This document shows, piece after piece, positions 46,894 through 59,288 of a DNA stretch of 64,000 nucleotides; the stretch's first letter is position 1, and the number at the start of each line of letters is the position of its first letter. The DNA is taken from NCBI RefSeq assembly GCF_025602895.1, contig NW_026516361.1, forward strand, positions 25,652 to 89,651, read 5' to 3'. The notes under the pieces are model-generated. The model had not been told where the DNA came from. It saw only the letters and a list, made by a program, of their open reading frames with translations, and did not search any database. The position numbers and the translations under genes are program-made. This stretch comes from Polychytrium aggregatum. Its lineage: Eukaryota; Chytridiomycota; Chytridiomycetes; Polychytriales.

Positions 46894-47595
46894 GGTTTCC
46901 ACAGCCGACTCCGCACTGGTGAATGGTGCTCTTGGACACTGAATATGGAGGCAACTTTTCTCGGGCTATGGGTAAGGGCGTAGCATCGTAACGCAGAATG
47001 GTCATGGCCAGCGCGTGACATAATATCAAGTCGATGGTCAAAATCCGTGGTGTCTCGTTTTTATTGGAATGATTGTAATGACCATCATCACCCGAGGGCC
47101 TTGACCTTGGTGCCGCCGGCAAAGCAAGCGATGCGGGCGGTGTAGGCGATGTGATCCACGGGCGGCCCATTCCGGTTGATGCATGCAGCTCACTGGCGTC
47201 ACGATGACTCTGGCCGAGCCGAGCCCCACCCGAGGAACCATCTGCGCTCAGGAACAGGAGCCGACATGAGCCCGCCGCGCGGACTCAGCCTATCGACAGC
47301 CTTGGCCGGCAAGCATCGGCACCGCCTGCTGCGGGCATTGATTCTCCCGTCTGTTCCTTGTCGATGGCTTCTGCACCCACACCCACCCAGCGTGTTGCAT
47401 ATGCGGCTTGTTTGTCTGTCCTGACGCATCGGCTTGGCGCAGACCCGGCATCCCGACTCCCAGAGCCGGCGGGGCGCTCGTTTCTTGGGCCGCGGCTGAC
47501 TCAGGTTGGATCACCGCCGCACATTGCGGATTCATTCTCCTCCGATGTCCTCCGATGCCCTCCGGAGGACATGCTCGATGCTTCCACGGCCAAAG

Positions 47596-47603
47596 TATAA
47601 ATA
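47596..47603 (+). promoter_or_regulatory. TATA box of universal stress protein gene 2
   Basis: TATAAATA, 118 bases before the ATG at 47714 and followed by GCGGCTCCC. The same octamer precedes the first universal stress protein gene. Confidence 0.6.
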
Positions 47604-47713
47604 GCGGCTCCCGCACGGCACGCACCCTCTCCACACATCGAACCCCACTTGCCTTTGCGTCATCCAATCCAACCCAGCTCTCCCGCTCTGATTCCTACTT
47701 CGCCCGTGAAGCA

Positions 47714-48575
47714 ATGACCTCCTCCCGCTCCTACCACGACGTCATGGTCGCCCTCGACGACTCCTGCTTCGGCACCCTGGCCCTGGAATATGCCTTTGAG
47801 CATGTTTTGCACAACAGCGACAACCTCTTTGTCGTCTCGGTTGTGAGGCCCAGTAACGCCATCTCGGCCAAGCTGAGCCCTCTCAACATCGGTAGGTCTC
47901 TTGGTCCTGCAACTCAAGCCCCGCCCGCTCGTACACTCCCTTGTGCTCACCTCCTTGCTCTGCGATTCTGGCGACGGACAGCCACTGCCGACATTGACAT
48001 GCAGTTTGTCGTAAGTATTCTCCCGACCACTGCCGGGGCTGAACTGCATACTATCTACATTCATGCTGTTGCCCTGTAGAGGCTTCCCGTTCGCTCGCTC
48101 ACCCATTCACCCACGGCGCTGCACGGCCCCCATAGATTGCAAAGAAGGCCCAAGCTCTTGTCGACGAGTTCTCCGCCAAGTACTCCAAGCGTGTTAACGT
48201 CCTTGTCAAGACCTTTATCGGCGACCCTCGCCATGTCGTCGTTACCTATGCCAACGATGTCAAGGTCAAGCTTATTGTGATGGGTAGCCGTGGTCTTTCC
48301 GGCATGACTCAGTAAGCACTCGCCATGCATTGCTTCACCATGCATCATCGCTTCACCATGCATCCACACATCCGCACACGTTGCCCCGACTAATATCTCG
48401 CCCTTTTGTCCTTAGCATGCTCGGAAGTGTTTCGTCCCATGTCGTTCAACATGCATCTGTTCCCGTACTGGTGGTTCGTCCCCCAGGAGAGTGTCTCCAG
48501 CCCAATGTCGAAACTAAACCAGTGCTGGAACAGCCGCTGGAGCAGCCCTCGGCGAGTCTGGTCGAAGCCAACTGA
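47714..48575 (+). CDS. Universal stress protein (UspA-like), paralogue 2
   Basis: Exons 47714-47891, 47982-48010, 48136-48311 and 48416-48575 join in phase to 180 residues. The second exon is only 29 bases (ATADIDMQFV). The fold is clear: HDVMVALDDSCFGTLALEYA at the N terminus and DVKVKLIVMGSRGLSGMTHM later. The latter runs into LGSVSSHVVQHASVPVLVV, a full G-x2-G-x9-G-(S) nucleotide-binding loop. ATP binding is therefore expected, unlike paralogue 1, whose loop is altered. A Gln/Pro/Glu-rich tail follows (ETKPVLEQPLEQPSASLVEA). The product is probably cytosolic and stress-responsive; the TATA box upstream suggests inducible expression. Confidence 0.92.
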
Positions 48576-49164
48576 TACCCACCCGCTGAAACCACTTCCT
48601 TCGAATGTCCAAGACCACTGCTCGGACTGGAGCGCTCTTGGCCCATCCAACAAGCTGTATTCTGCATCTCCGTCTCCGTCTTTTGTTCCGTTGTGGGTCC
48701 TTGCGTTTGGCACCACCATCCTATCGAATAATCCGCAGCATTCTCATTGGCAACGCTCCACACATGCAATGTCCTGAGCTTCTTCCTTGTATTTCAATGC
48801 TTCTCAATACCATTCATATCATAAATCCGATACCATGGCCCTCTGGCAGAGCGTGTGCACGGGGTTGACCAACACACATCGAGTGGATGCACCACGCTCA
48901 CACATTGAGTGGACGCACTATACCACATCGCCACAGGAGATCGACCAAGTGTATTCAAGACCAAACCAACGAAAATAAAGAGATTGCCAACCAGGACAGG
49001 AAACAATCGCATGGTTTGTTCACTGGGTCTACGAAAGTTCAGCAGGCGCTGTCCGGCTTCGTTTTTGAATAAGCTGTACATCTGCCCGCCGTTTCACGAC
49101 TTGATGTATCGAGTCAGTCGAACCACAGACAAGCCTTTGGGGTCCCCCCCCCCGTTGAGGTGCA
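48576..49164. other. Intergenic region between convergent genes with dispersed repeat
   Basis: About 590 bases. Holds the reversed repeat copy at 48925-49020, and a poly-C tract near 49145. No gene. Confidence 0.55.
48925..49020 (-). repeat. Dispersed repeat, inverted fragment
   Basis: Read on the minus strand it contains ATTGTTTCCTGTCCTGGTTG, GCAATCTCTTTATTTTCGTT and GTCTTGAATACACTTGGTCG. These match 4770-4860 with scattered changes and a small deletion. Confidence 0.7.
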
Positions 49165-50485
49165 CTACATATCAAAAGAGACTGCACCGCTGGACTTCTT
49201 GGTCACTTCGAGGCGATATATCTTGGTTGGGTCGAGTGCGCCGGCGTTCTTGGGGACGAAATGGATCCGCTTCTCGGCCACGTCGCTGCGGATGGCAATC
49301 TCGTCACCCGGAGGAGCCGTCCACTTCAAGGACACTCCATGCGGGTAGATGACCTTTGTGTCGATCGAGAGCGATGCAATCGCATCCGCAGTCGACTCGA
49401 CGGTGCCACCAAACGACAGCTCGACCACATAGTGGCCCGAGGCTTGGTCAATCTTCTGGCTCTCGATGGCAGCGTAGGCGGCGGGTTGCTTGGCATTGTT
49501 GGGCCACAGGAAGGGCGGAGCGCCGTGGCTCTTGAGGTATGCGACCACACGGGCAATCAAGAGTGGCGTCTGCGTCGACACCTGCTTCACCACCGCTGTC
49601 GGGATGGAGCCACCAATGTCGATGTCGACAATGTAGGTGATGTCAAGACCGCCCGGTACGGCCGACGACGGCCGGAGGATCCAGCCGGAGATGGCCAGGT
49701 TGGCCCGCACCTTGTCCTTTGCAGGCGGGTACTGCTGGTTGAGTTCGGGAACGCTGAACTGATACAGATAGTGGTGATCGCCTTCTTGAGCAGCATCACT
49801 CATGCCGACAATGTCACGTCCACTGCCGACAGTAACGATGCCAGATGAATGCTTGAGATTGGCAGTACAGAAAACAGCCTGCGTCCAAGACAGCGTCGCT
49901 CAGCAAGGATAAGGACTGGAGTAAAACTCACCTCACGATCGGCCAAAACCCGTATTGCAGGGTTTGGAACACATAGGCGGTGGAGTTGAAAATCTTCAAG
50001 GCCTGGCCACCCTCGGTGCGAGAGTCCCCTGGAAGCGTGAATCCGGCCGGTCCGGAGCAAGCGCCATGGCAGGAGCGGCCATCGTCCGAATCACAGCCGC
50101 GGAAACGTAGTTGACAGGGCACGAAGTAGTTCATGCCATGAGAATCAAAGCAGCAATCGGGATATGAACGGCAGACGTGGTATCAGTACCGCGTGGCCCG
50201 TGGGATGTGAAGTCGCAGCTCAATCGAGCAGAAGCCCCGAAACTCACAGTGCTTGCGGAGTTCGCCAAAGCTCGCGACTGAGAAAACGTCCTCGAGACTG
50301 CACTCGGCCGGGCCGTAGGTGGCATCGCCACGGATGATGGGCACGCTTGCCGACGAGCTGCCCGAATATGTCTTGAGGGTGACGCCTTCGGACTTCTGGA
50401 CCGTGGTCCAATCTTGCGAGTGGAAAAGGGCCTTGAGCTTTTGGAGCGCATCGGCTCGGGCCTCTGGGTACGGGATGGATGCCAT
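49165..50485 (-). CDS. START-domain lipid-binding protein
   Basis: Exons (complement) 50248-50485, 49932-50028 and 49165-49822 join in phase to 330 residues. The START domain covers most of it. WTTVQKSEGVTLKTYSGSSS and VPIIRGDATYGPAECSLEDV form the first strands. The Trp made across the first splice follows HLRKH-like sequence, then DSRTEGGQALKIFNSTAYVF, GRDIVGMSDAA and HYLYQFSVPEL come next. A characteristic C-terminal helix starts IPTAVVKQVSTQTPLLIARV. After the domain there is a second beta-rich segment (HYVVELSFGGTVESTADAIA) of unknown type. START domains bind and carry single lipids such as sterols or phospholipids; the ligand cannot be read from sequence. There is no signal peptide or membrane anchor, so the protein is probably cytosolic. 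Confidence 0.85.
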
Positions 50486-50960
50486 GGCGGGAGGAGGCAG
50501 GCGGTCGAGAGGAGAGGAGAGGAGAGGAGAGCGCGGTGCTGGCAAGACAGGGATGTGGCCAGGGTCCGGTCGGTATTTCACGAGCCCGCATGCTGGCGCG
50601 CCAAGGCAAATGACCCGTTTTTCCAGAGCGAATCCGGAGAAACCCGCCGCCCCACTGCCCCACCGGGCCTGGACACTGCTCGCTCGTTCGGCAGACCTAG
50701 GCGAGATCCTCCATCGGGCACCGACAGCAGCACCGGCTGTGGCGCCGCATTAATAATGCTCGATTGATAGGCGCCGCTCGATAACTGCGGCAGCATATAT
50801 TTCGTTGTCGATTTCACAACACTACCGCTTTCGTGCCAAGCCCAAGCGTCTGTCAGCACCGCTTGATACCAGGATATTGGACGGGCTTGGGAGCCATGGG
50901 AGGTGGTGCGGTGCGAGCCAAGCCCTCCACCAACCCTCGCAAATGTTTGCAGTGCAGGGC
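50486..50960. other. Intergenic region between START gene and SF3B1 3' end
   Basis: About 475 bases upstream of the START gene on the minus strand. It starts with a GAGGA-rich stretch (about 50508-50530) in the 5' leader. No gene. Confidence 0.5.
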
Positions 50961-53900
50961 TCACACAATCAGGTCGAGCTCGTAGCGCTGGTAGATGTTG
51001 TTGCTGTCGTTCTCGGCTCGGGGATAGTAGCCCACAAGGGCGCCTTGGGCACCGATGTACAAGCTGTTGTATATCTTCCAGTAAATCTCGCGCACTCGGC
51101 GAGCGGGATGGAACAGCCCTTGAAGAACGTACTGCAGAATCACGGCTGGGCCCAAAGCCACACGCAGTCCCTCGATGGCCTCCATGACAGCATTGATAAC
51201 GTGCGGCGAGGTTTCTGTTGGCAAAGGCACGTCGGGTCAGTCGGTGGCGAACAGAGGCAGCAAACTCAATCGCCCTGAGCCGAGTCTGTCCTTTCTCTTG
51301 CCTGCATTCAGTCACTAGCGGGTGCGGGATTCAAGTCGAGAGAGCAGCGACACATGTTCCAAAACCAGATTTCCCAAACGGCTCAGCGGTGCGCTCGTTC
51401 TTGCAAATTGCATGGCAACTTACCAAAGATGTTCGGCCAGACATAGTTGAGGAGATGATGCATGGCGTCCTCGCAGCCCAGACCAACGACACCGAGGGCC
51501 ATGTGCTTGACCGTGGTGCAGGCCGTCTGGCGATGGACCAGATCGCGGTCCATCAGAGCATCCTCCAGCAGCGGCGTGACCGCATAGACATAATCCTTGC
51601 CCATCTCGCCAATGTACTCGAACAGGAAGCTCAAACTCTTCAAAACGCCGTTCTGGACGTTGAGCTCCGGAACGCGGTACTCGTTCATGAGCGCCGGCAG
51701 GACCGTGAAGGGTGAGCACGTTTCGGCAACGATGGCAATGGCAACGGTGGTGCACACACGGTTCTGGCGCTCCTGGACCTTGAGGTTGTTCAAGAGCGTT
51801 GCCAGTACATCCTGCGGACCAATCGCCTTGGCAATGTAGCCGAAAGTGTTGACAGTGGCACGCTGGATTGCCTTTTTGTGGGCCTTGAGCATGTCCAGGA
51901 GCTCGAAGCAGATGCGCATCCATTCGCGGGCCGAGACATACTCGGCGCCACGATCAGCGATGCGGCCAACCAGGTCGATGCAGTTCTCCTGCACCTTCTC
52001 GTGTCGGTTCTTCAGGATCGGAGTCAGCCGAGGAAGGAGCTCCTTGATGGGGGGAGTCATGTTGCTCATGCCAATGACATTGACGATGCTCTTGAGAGCA
52101 CCCAGGATACTGCCGAGCACCTCTGGATACTCTTCGCCAAGATACTCATACAGAATCACACCGAGCTTAGCCATGACGGCCTCTTCACCGCAGTTCTTCA
52201 TCACGACGACGATCCGGGAGATCAAGTCGGCAGCCTGCTGACGGACCTTGGCGGATTTGTTGTTGAGGCGCCATCGGATGTTGCCCTCGATCTGAGTGAT
52301 GTAGGGCTTGACGCGCAAACCAAGCGAGTTCACGACCGTGCCAAAGCCGTTCAAGATGACAACGTCTTCAATGGTCTGCTGCTGGAAGGCATACAAGATG
52401 CCGTCAATCAGGATCTCCTCGAGGCGATCGTCGATATCGGCCGTGCCGAGCTCCGAGACCACCTTGTCGATCGTCTCCATAACCATCTTGCGATAGGGCT
52501 CGCTCTCGTCCTTCAGATCCTCGACGATCCGCTTGACGATTTCAGAGACTCCGACCTTGCGGGCCAGCTCGACTGTCGTCTCGACCAGTTGCTTATAATT
52601 GCGGCGGTCCAGAGCCATCCTTCGAACCCAAAAGTGCTTGAAGAACTCGTCCAGGATCTGGGTGCGGATGTATTCGGCCGAGACGCCATCCGTCGCCGTG
52701 CACTGCTTGACGACCTTGAGAACGATTTTCTTCATTTCTTCATCGGGTGACTGGAACTCGCGGATCAGAATCACCATCACTTGGCGAGTGTAGAAGTTGG
52801 CGTGCTCGGGGGCCATCAGGGGGATGATGTAGCCAACGGCCTTCAAGAATGCAGCCAGACCTTTGCCGCGATGCTTCTTGGTGCCCTCCCAGAGTGGACG
52901 CAGGGCCGAGTCAAAGGATTCGATGCCGTATGGTGCAGCTGCTTCAGCCAAAGCCGCAATTGCCAGTGCGCTGATGGTTCGCACTTTCTGCTGTTCATCG
53001 GTGATCCCGTGGACGATGGCCTCAACCAAACTCTTGAGGTGCGGAAGGACAGCGCAGCCCATCAGAATGGCGATTTGCTGCACAATCTTGATGCCTGTAT
53101 GTCGCGCCTGCCACGACTTTTGCGACCGACACACGGCGCGCAAGAAAGGAAGGAGCTGAGGAATGCCGAGCGCCGAGGCGACGACCGAAAAGGCTCGCGC
53201 AGTGGTGTTGCGGACATATTCATCGGGGTTATCAATGTCCGGGCGCATGGTTGGGATCATAAAGGCCAGGCCGGCAGCCTTACTGAGGTTGCTGATGATC
53301 TCGCGTCCTTCGACGCGGGCGTAGTAATCCTCGTCAATGAGCAGCGGCTCGATGACGACAAGGATTTTGTGAACGTACGGGCGAACAAGGTCGTCGAGCT
53401 TGTAGAGGATTCGGTCAATGACCTTGACAAGCAAGTGGCGCTCCTGGTCCTCCAGGGTGGGTGACATGAGCAGCGGGAGGATCTGGTTGAAGAGCGGGCC
53501 GGCACCAAACTCGCGGGCCTTGTCCGTGATCTGTCGCAAGGCGATCTTGCGAATGGGCGGCGTGCCATTCTTGATCTTGAGAAGCAGGCGCATGATCTTG
53601 CGCTCCTTGAGCTCGTCCACGGACAGATCCGACTCTTCCTTTTCATCAAAGAGCTTTCCAAAGTGCTGCATGTCCTCGGGCTTGAAGAACTGGAGATTTC
53701 CGACGCCGGAAAGCTCCGGAGGAATATCATACTGCTGGTGCCGATCCTCTTCCTGCATCATGAAGCCGGCGCCAACCTGACCGGCCATCGGGGTGGGTGT
53801 TTGCATGAGCTTGCGCGCAGGGGTGCGGATAGGCTGGTAAGTGGCTGGGGGCTCAAGGATCTTGTAGCCAGTCGTGGGAAACATAGCATCGAGCTCCTCG

Positions 53901-55200
53901 TCGGTGAGCTCTCGGTTCCGGTAGTCGATTTCCTTTTCCCAGCGCATTGCATTGACGGCCTCGGGGGTCATGGGGACCTGGACCTGTCCAGGCGTCGGCG
54001 TGAGCAAACCCAAGCCTCCAACCGGGGTAGCTGCGAACTGGGACGACCCAGCAACAGGGGTCTCGTCCCAACGCGACCGCCTGCCAGCTGTCGGTGTGGC
54101 AGCCGGCCCGGCCTGCTTGGGAGTCGCATCCCACTGTGTGCTTGCGGCCACAGGGGTCTCGTCCCATCGATTGCGTTTGCGCGGGGTCGGAGCGGCTGAG
54201 GCAGCAACGGGGGTCTCGTCCCAGCGGTTCGAGGACGCCTTGGTGGGCTTCTCGTCCTCCTCCCACTCGGACTTGGGCGGGCTGGTGCTGTGACTCTCGC
54301 TATCGGATGTAGGGACAACAGCAGCCTGGTCCCAGCGACGTTTCCGAGGCGCAGGCTGTGTCGACGAGCTCGCAGCCGCTCCGGACTTGTCATTCTCGGC
54401 AGCCTCGCTCCGCTTCTCCTGGATCAACTTCCGGACACGGGCTTCCTCCTTCTCCAGTTCGGCCTCTCTCATGACGTCAGCATAACTGCGCTGCCCAGCC
54501 GTGGGCTCTTGGTTGGAAAATGCATCGACTCGCTCGGGGGATAGCTGGCGGTTCAGACGCCGCTTGCGGTAATCGTCCTCGCGATCGATGACCTTGCGGG
54601 AGGTGCGTGCCATGGGGTCGAGGCTGTCCTCATCATCGGCCCCGAGAGTAGCCATCTCATCCAGGATGGCCTTTGGGGCAGTGTAGGATGCCAGCCTCTT
54701 CTTGGGCTGCGTGTGCATCGGGTCAAAGTCGTCGTGGCTCTCGTTGATGGGCAGCGAGTCGTCGTACTCGGCATGAGCCCCGCCCGAAGAGCCAAAGCCC
54801 TCGACTTCGTCGTATGTGTTGGTGGATCGGCCAAAGGCGCTGCCTTTTGCCAGAAGAGCCTTGCGCTGCTCCTGGATGGCACGGATATCGTCATCTTCAA
54901 CTGCATTGCAGAGATCGAGATGTGGGAGTAGTTAGTAGCTGGTCAGCAACCACTCGGTGCCATTTGGGGAAGGGTGCCGTTCGCGGATCGCCCCAGAGGT
55001 GACGAGCGACTGGCCATCATCAATGCTCAGCACAAGCAACTGGACAGGTGTAACCAACAGGCCAGAGCATCAGCGATCTGTCGGCCAGACATGGGGATCA
55101 GCAGGACGGACCAAGAAACGAGATCTTGGGAGAGTGCGACAGCGCCCTGACGCACGCCGCTCCGGTCGAGGATACCGAGTCTCAACTCACCGTCGCTCAT
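50961..55200 (-). CDS. SF3B1: Splicing factor 3B subunit 1 (SF3B1/Hsh155)
   Basis: Exons (complement) 55191-55200, 51424-54900 and 50961-51214 join in phase to 1246 residues (human 1304). SF3B1 is the HEAT-repeat scaffold of U2 snRNP that clamps the branch-site helix. The first coding exon is just 10 bases (ATGAGCGACG). The N-terminal part has IADRED-like [20 protein letters not shown] and at least four RWDETP motifs, the cyclin-kinase and U2AF-homology ligand region. From [20 protein letters not shown] on, about twenty HEAT repeats are nearly identical to human. The segment [20 protein letters not shown] with [20 protein letters not shown] holds the residues mutated in human cancers, all unmutated here. 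The C terminus [30 protein letters not shown] is canonical. The gene is head-to-head with TSR4. Confidence 0.97.
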
Positions 55201-55783
55201 GGTTCCACTTCCCGGCGCCGATCAGATGCTGATGGATGTGCAATACGATGCCGCTGCAGACGGTGCGATCAGATCGACACGGTATGCGCAGGGTGGTCGG
55301 GGTCGATGGTGGTCCGAGGCGGTCGGCAGGGCGGGGCTGATCGAGATTCTGGTTCTCCGCGCCGCTCTCGGCGAGGGCGTCTCGCCACGGCGAGCAGCAC
55401 CGACAGACGGCTCTCGCCTCAGTCGCATATGAATTCATTTGGTGCCCAGGCCCGATTTTTTTGTTTGACCCTGGTCTTGGAATCAGGACAGCGAGAACAC
55501 CACCAAAGCCGACAGTAGCAGGATCGGATTGACAACGGAGCGAAGCGTGCTTTGACTGTAAAGACAAGTGCATCAGCTGAGACTACACTCTTTGTCGGGC
55601 CCAAAGCAGCCGAGACCAGGACAAGCCAGAAGCCGGCAGGAACCAACAGCAACGGCAACGACAACGGCAACACGAACCCGGCTACCGAAACAGCTGAACG
55701 CACAACAACTCGCCGGCACTGTTGGCCAACTCCTCCTCTATCTCGCAAAGATAGCTTACAAGCCAGATCACACCGCAACCACA
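55201..55783. promoter_or_regulatory. Bidirectional promoter region of SF3B1 and TSR4
   Basis: 583 bases separate the two divergent start codons. Both genes are housekeeping RNA-processing factors. No TATA box is evident. A poly-T block (GATTTTTTTG near 55454) and CAACGGCAACGACAACGGC repeats (about 55649-55675) are the only local features. Confidence 0.55.
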
Positions 55784-58609
55784 ATGGCGTCACCGCACAA
55801 CTCCCCTGGAAAAGACACATCCACACCATTGCAGCTGGCGTTCCCCTCGGACGATCTGTCCGTGGACCAGGACAGCGATCCCTATGCCGACAAGCTCGGC
55901 GGAGTACCTGTAAGTGCTTTCAGATCGACTCATTTTCGTCCGAGAAAGAGGTTCCACTCAAAAAGACAAGATCCGTGTTGCCATCTCGAAACGAGTGCCC
56001 GTGATGCAAAGAGCTGACCCAGCACCACTACAAACCATGCCGCAACTCGAATAACTTGTACGGCCAGGTCTGGTTCGACAGCAACATCCTGCCTGATCCC
56101 GAGTGGGCACGGTGTGGAATCTGTGGCGAACCCTTGCATCTGGTGACCCAGATTCTGGCCCAGCTGCCTAGCAAGTCAAATCAGCACGACCGGGTGTTCT
56201 ACATCTTTGGTTGTAACAAGCGCGCCTGCTCGATCCAGCCCCAGAGGTAATATATATCCACCGCGATTGGCAGCAGGCTGCAAATGAAGACGAGCTATCA
56301 CGGCTCGCTGTTGACCTGCAGCACTCAAATCCACGAGGGCATTGGCTCGATAGAAGCGTGGTGCCGGGGCAGCAAAGCCTGGTGATTTCTTGGCAGGACA
56401 ATCTCTAAACGTCTCCTCCGGCTGGCCCAACTTGGCAATGTGCCTGCACAGCTGGAAAGCTATCAGATCGATAAAGGCCTTGAAGCCCAAACCGAAGAAG
56501 AAGAACAAAACCCCAAAGAAGCCTAATGGGAAGCAGGGCCCGGGCAAGAATGCGATCCCAATCGACTCTATCCCCGCGGATGGCTCGCAGCCATCCTCGC
56601 TCACCAACCAGACTCCAAAGAAATCCAAATCAAACGCACACTCTGCGACACCAAAATCGATCCAAAAGAAGCCCAATACCTATTCGACGCCGTCGGGTGG
56701 GGACTCGAGGTCAAATCGCACTCCAATTGCAACGCCTGTGTTTGGACAGGAGGATGTAAGTCGAGGAGAACAAGACTCTTGCAGATGGCACTCGGCCATA
56801 TCCCAGGGAGTTCGGAATGAGCGGACTTGCTCAAACGTAGATCTTTCGGCCACTTACTCACTAGCCGCTCCCTGAATCGGGCGAACCCGAGCAGGATCCG
56901 TGGGGGCCGACTGCGATGACATCTGAGCCAGCATTTGGGGGCCCGCGCTCGCCCATGCCCACATTCGGATCCAACCCCATTTCCCCTTCGAATCGAGTGC
57001 TCTCGACGCCGACAAAGAGACCCACCAAACCGTCGTCGCCGTCGATCACGCCCTCCTCAGAAATCTCGGATCTACTGACCACACGGGACCAAAAGTATGC
57101 CTGGCTGGATGAACCAGAGGTACAAAACGTAAGACATGGCCACACGGCGGAACCAGACAGCGCTCGCCCGTATATCTGGATATCTTGATATCATTTGATG
57201 ACACCGCGGTTTAGAGCTCGACCCTGTATTTGATTCGGGGGACAGATTCGCATACTCATCTGCTACCCACACACACTTCGCATACTTGAGCAGGCACTGC
57301 CAAAGCAGCCGGATTTTAATCAACCGGATGATGAAGATGAAGACAACGAGATAGCTGCCAAGGTTGTCGGAGTTGCGTCGACAAAAGACCAACCTGTTGC
57401 CACACTGACCCCAAAGAAGCCCAAGTCGCGGAAGCGAGGCAAGAAAAAAGGAGTGGATCAGACACCAAAGCCTAGCGAGCAGCACTCCAAGGCTCCGGAG
57501 GAAACGGATCCGGCGCCGTCTCCACACAATCAGCTAGAGCCGCAGTCACAACCTTCTCCCGCTGCAGAGGATGTCCCAGAAGCGCCGCTTCATGTAGCCG
57601 ATTCAGATGTGAAGAGCGACGGCGAATACTCCCAGCCGGAGCCACACGGGCCCCAGCTGAGTATCGAGGAGCTACGAGGTGGGAATTGCCGCCACTCGAG
57701 AGCACAGAAGGAAGGTGGCTATGTTGTAGGAGACGGATCTGACACCCTGAACTGCTCTGCCTTTAGAACGGTGGCAGCATCCACGACCGTTTCCCGCGTG
57801 CTACCTCGAGTTTGCTCACGAATCCCAGGGCGAGCAAAATTACGACTATGAGATGTTCCTGCTGGCTCAGTACCGAAAGTCGGAAGAATGCAGCGAGCTT
57901 GATGATGCGCTGCTGCTGCAGAGTATGGAGAAGGAGGGACTTTTAGACGCCTCGGAGGGGGCCGGAGGCGGTGGCGGATGGGGCGGGGAGGCCTACGAAA
58001 AAATGAAAGGCCCCAAGGGGTTCAACAAGGCCTTCAAAAAGTTCATCAAGATTGTTGCGGAGGAGCCTGAGCAATGCATCAGGTAGGCATAACTGCTGCT
58101 TGGATACAGATGGGACGGACATGAAGGGACAAGATTGTGGCTCACGGGTCGGCAACACTAATCCATGGCACCGACGGCAAAGGTACGGCTTCCAAGGCGA
58201 TCCGCTCTATTACAGCAACGATGAGACGTGGAGCAAGCTCACCAAGGAAGGGCCGCCGCCCTGTCCCAAGTGCAAGGAGCCGCGCACCTTTGAGTTTCAG
58301 CTCATGCCCGCGATTCTCTCGGTACTTCCCACCGAACGGTTCGCCACGGAGCACCTGGACACTACCGTCGGGGCTGGGCCAAAGGCAAAGGACCCAAAAG
58401 CAGCGTCGAGAGCACCGGATCGCCCGGACCTTGACGCATTTCTGAGCCAGTATGCGCTGGGCATGGAATGGGGGACGGTTTTAATCTTTAGTTGCTCGAA
58501 AGACTGTGACGGCTTCGATCACGCCAAAGACGACGAGTGCAGCGGCAGAGTCGCCTTCTTCGAGGAGCACATTGTCGTTCAACGTGAAAGCATTGATGGG
58601 GCAGCCTGA
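55784..58609 (+). CDS. TSR4: PDCD2-family ribosome biogenesis factor (TSR4)
   Basis: Exons 55784-55909, 56068-56246, 56452-56755, 56895-57119, 57294-57678, 57767-58082 and 58183-58609 join in phase to 653 residues. TSR4/PDCD2 is a dedicated chaperone of ribosomal protein uS5 (Rps2), needed for 40S maturation. The N-terminal zinc part reads KLGGVPVWFDSNILPDPEWA, RCGICGEPLHLVTQILAQLP, RVFYIFGCNKRACSIQPQ and SWKAIRS. The C-terminal part reads RPFPACYLEFAHES, then YEKMKGPKGFNKAFKKFIKI, EPEQCIRYGFQGDPLYY, CPKCKEPRTFEFQLMPAILS and WGTVLIFSCSKDC. Between them is an insert of about 300 residues, first Lys-rich (ALKPKPKKKNKTPKKP) then Ser/Pro-rich. This makes the protein longer than the yeast one. The domains and every splice are consistent. 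Confidence 0.93.
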
Positions 58610-59144
58610 GAAGCAAAGCAAGCTGGGAAGTTCGGGGTTTAATCGCTGTACTTTTCTAGAGAAGCGAAGAATGACTAAGCAACGACATGTGTTGCCGTTT
58701 ATCCAATTAGCGGTACAAGCCTTGTGCATGATGATTGTCAATAGGACGAATCGTCCCTAAGAATAGGACCGGATAGCACGTCCATGCGCTTGTCCGTGAT
58801 GGGCCACTGCTGCACAGGGACCGCATTTAACGGCAGGACCGCGCAAGCAGGACGAACAGTTGTATGCGCCTCCCTAACCTTCGCCCACGAGATATCGGTG
58901 GTTCCAGCACTGTGTATCGGCAACAATACTCACGATTGCGATGGCATGGAGTCGCAGGAGGTTGTTGGCAGCACATTGGCGTTCCCCGAGCGAGTGGTGT
59001 GAAGGAAATGTATTCGCGATTGGAACCACAAATAGCGACGGGAGTGATGGCTGAGATCCAGCAGCCGCATCTACTCATGTGCCGCTGAGAAGCCTGTAAA
59101 CTAAGCATGGATCCCCAAAGATGCACCACAGTCCTTGTGCATTT

Positions 59145-59177
<33 letters not shown>

Positions 59178-59288
59178 TGCCGATGCCGATGCCGATGCCG
59201 ATGCGGATACAGAGAAATATGAAATCACCAAACCAAGAGTAGAATCAAGTGAGCCCCATCACAGAGGCGACCATGCACCGTCAGGAAT
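58610..59288. other. Intergenic region between convergent genes with GATGCC microsatellite
   Basis: About 680 bases. A GATGCC repeat lies at 59152-59203; the rest shows no gene. Confidence 0.6.
59152..59203 (+). repeat. (GATGCC)n hexanucleotide microsatellite
   Basis: Eight to nine perfect GATGCC units. A short open frame through it would encode an Asp-Ala repeat but has no other support. Confidence 0.95.

Larger units (their letters stand above)
46660..47713. other. Intergenic region with dispersed repeat fragment and promoter of universal stress protein gene 2
   Basis: About 1.05 kb. It contains a repeat fragment at 46772-46893, and a TATA box at its right end. No gene. Confidence 0.6.

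Noticed and set aside
51878-52750. Long plus-strand open frame of about 290 codons
   Set aside because: It is antisense to the SF3B1 coding exon, a mirror effect of strong codon bias.
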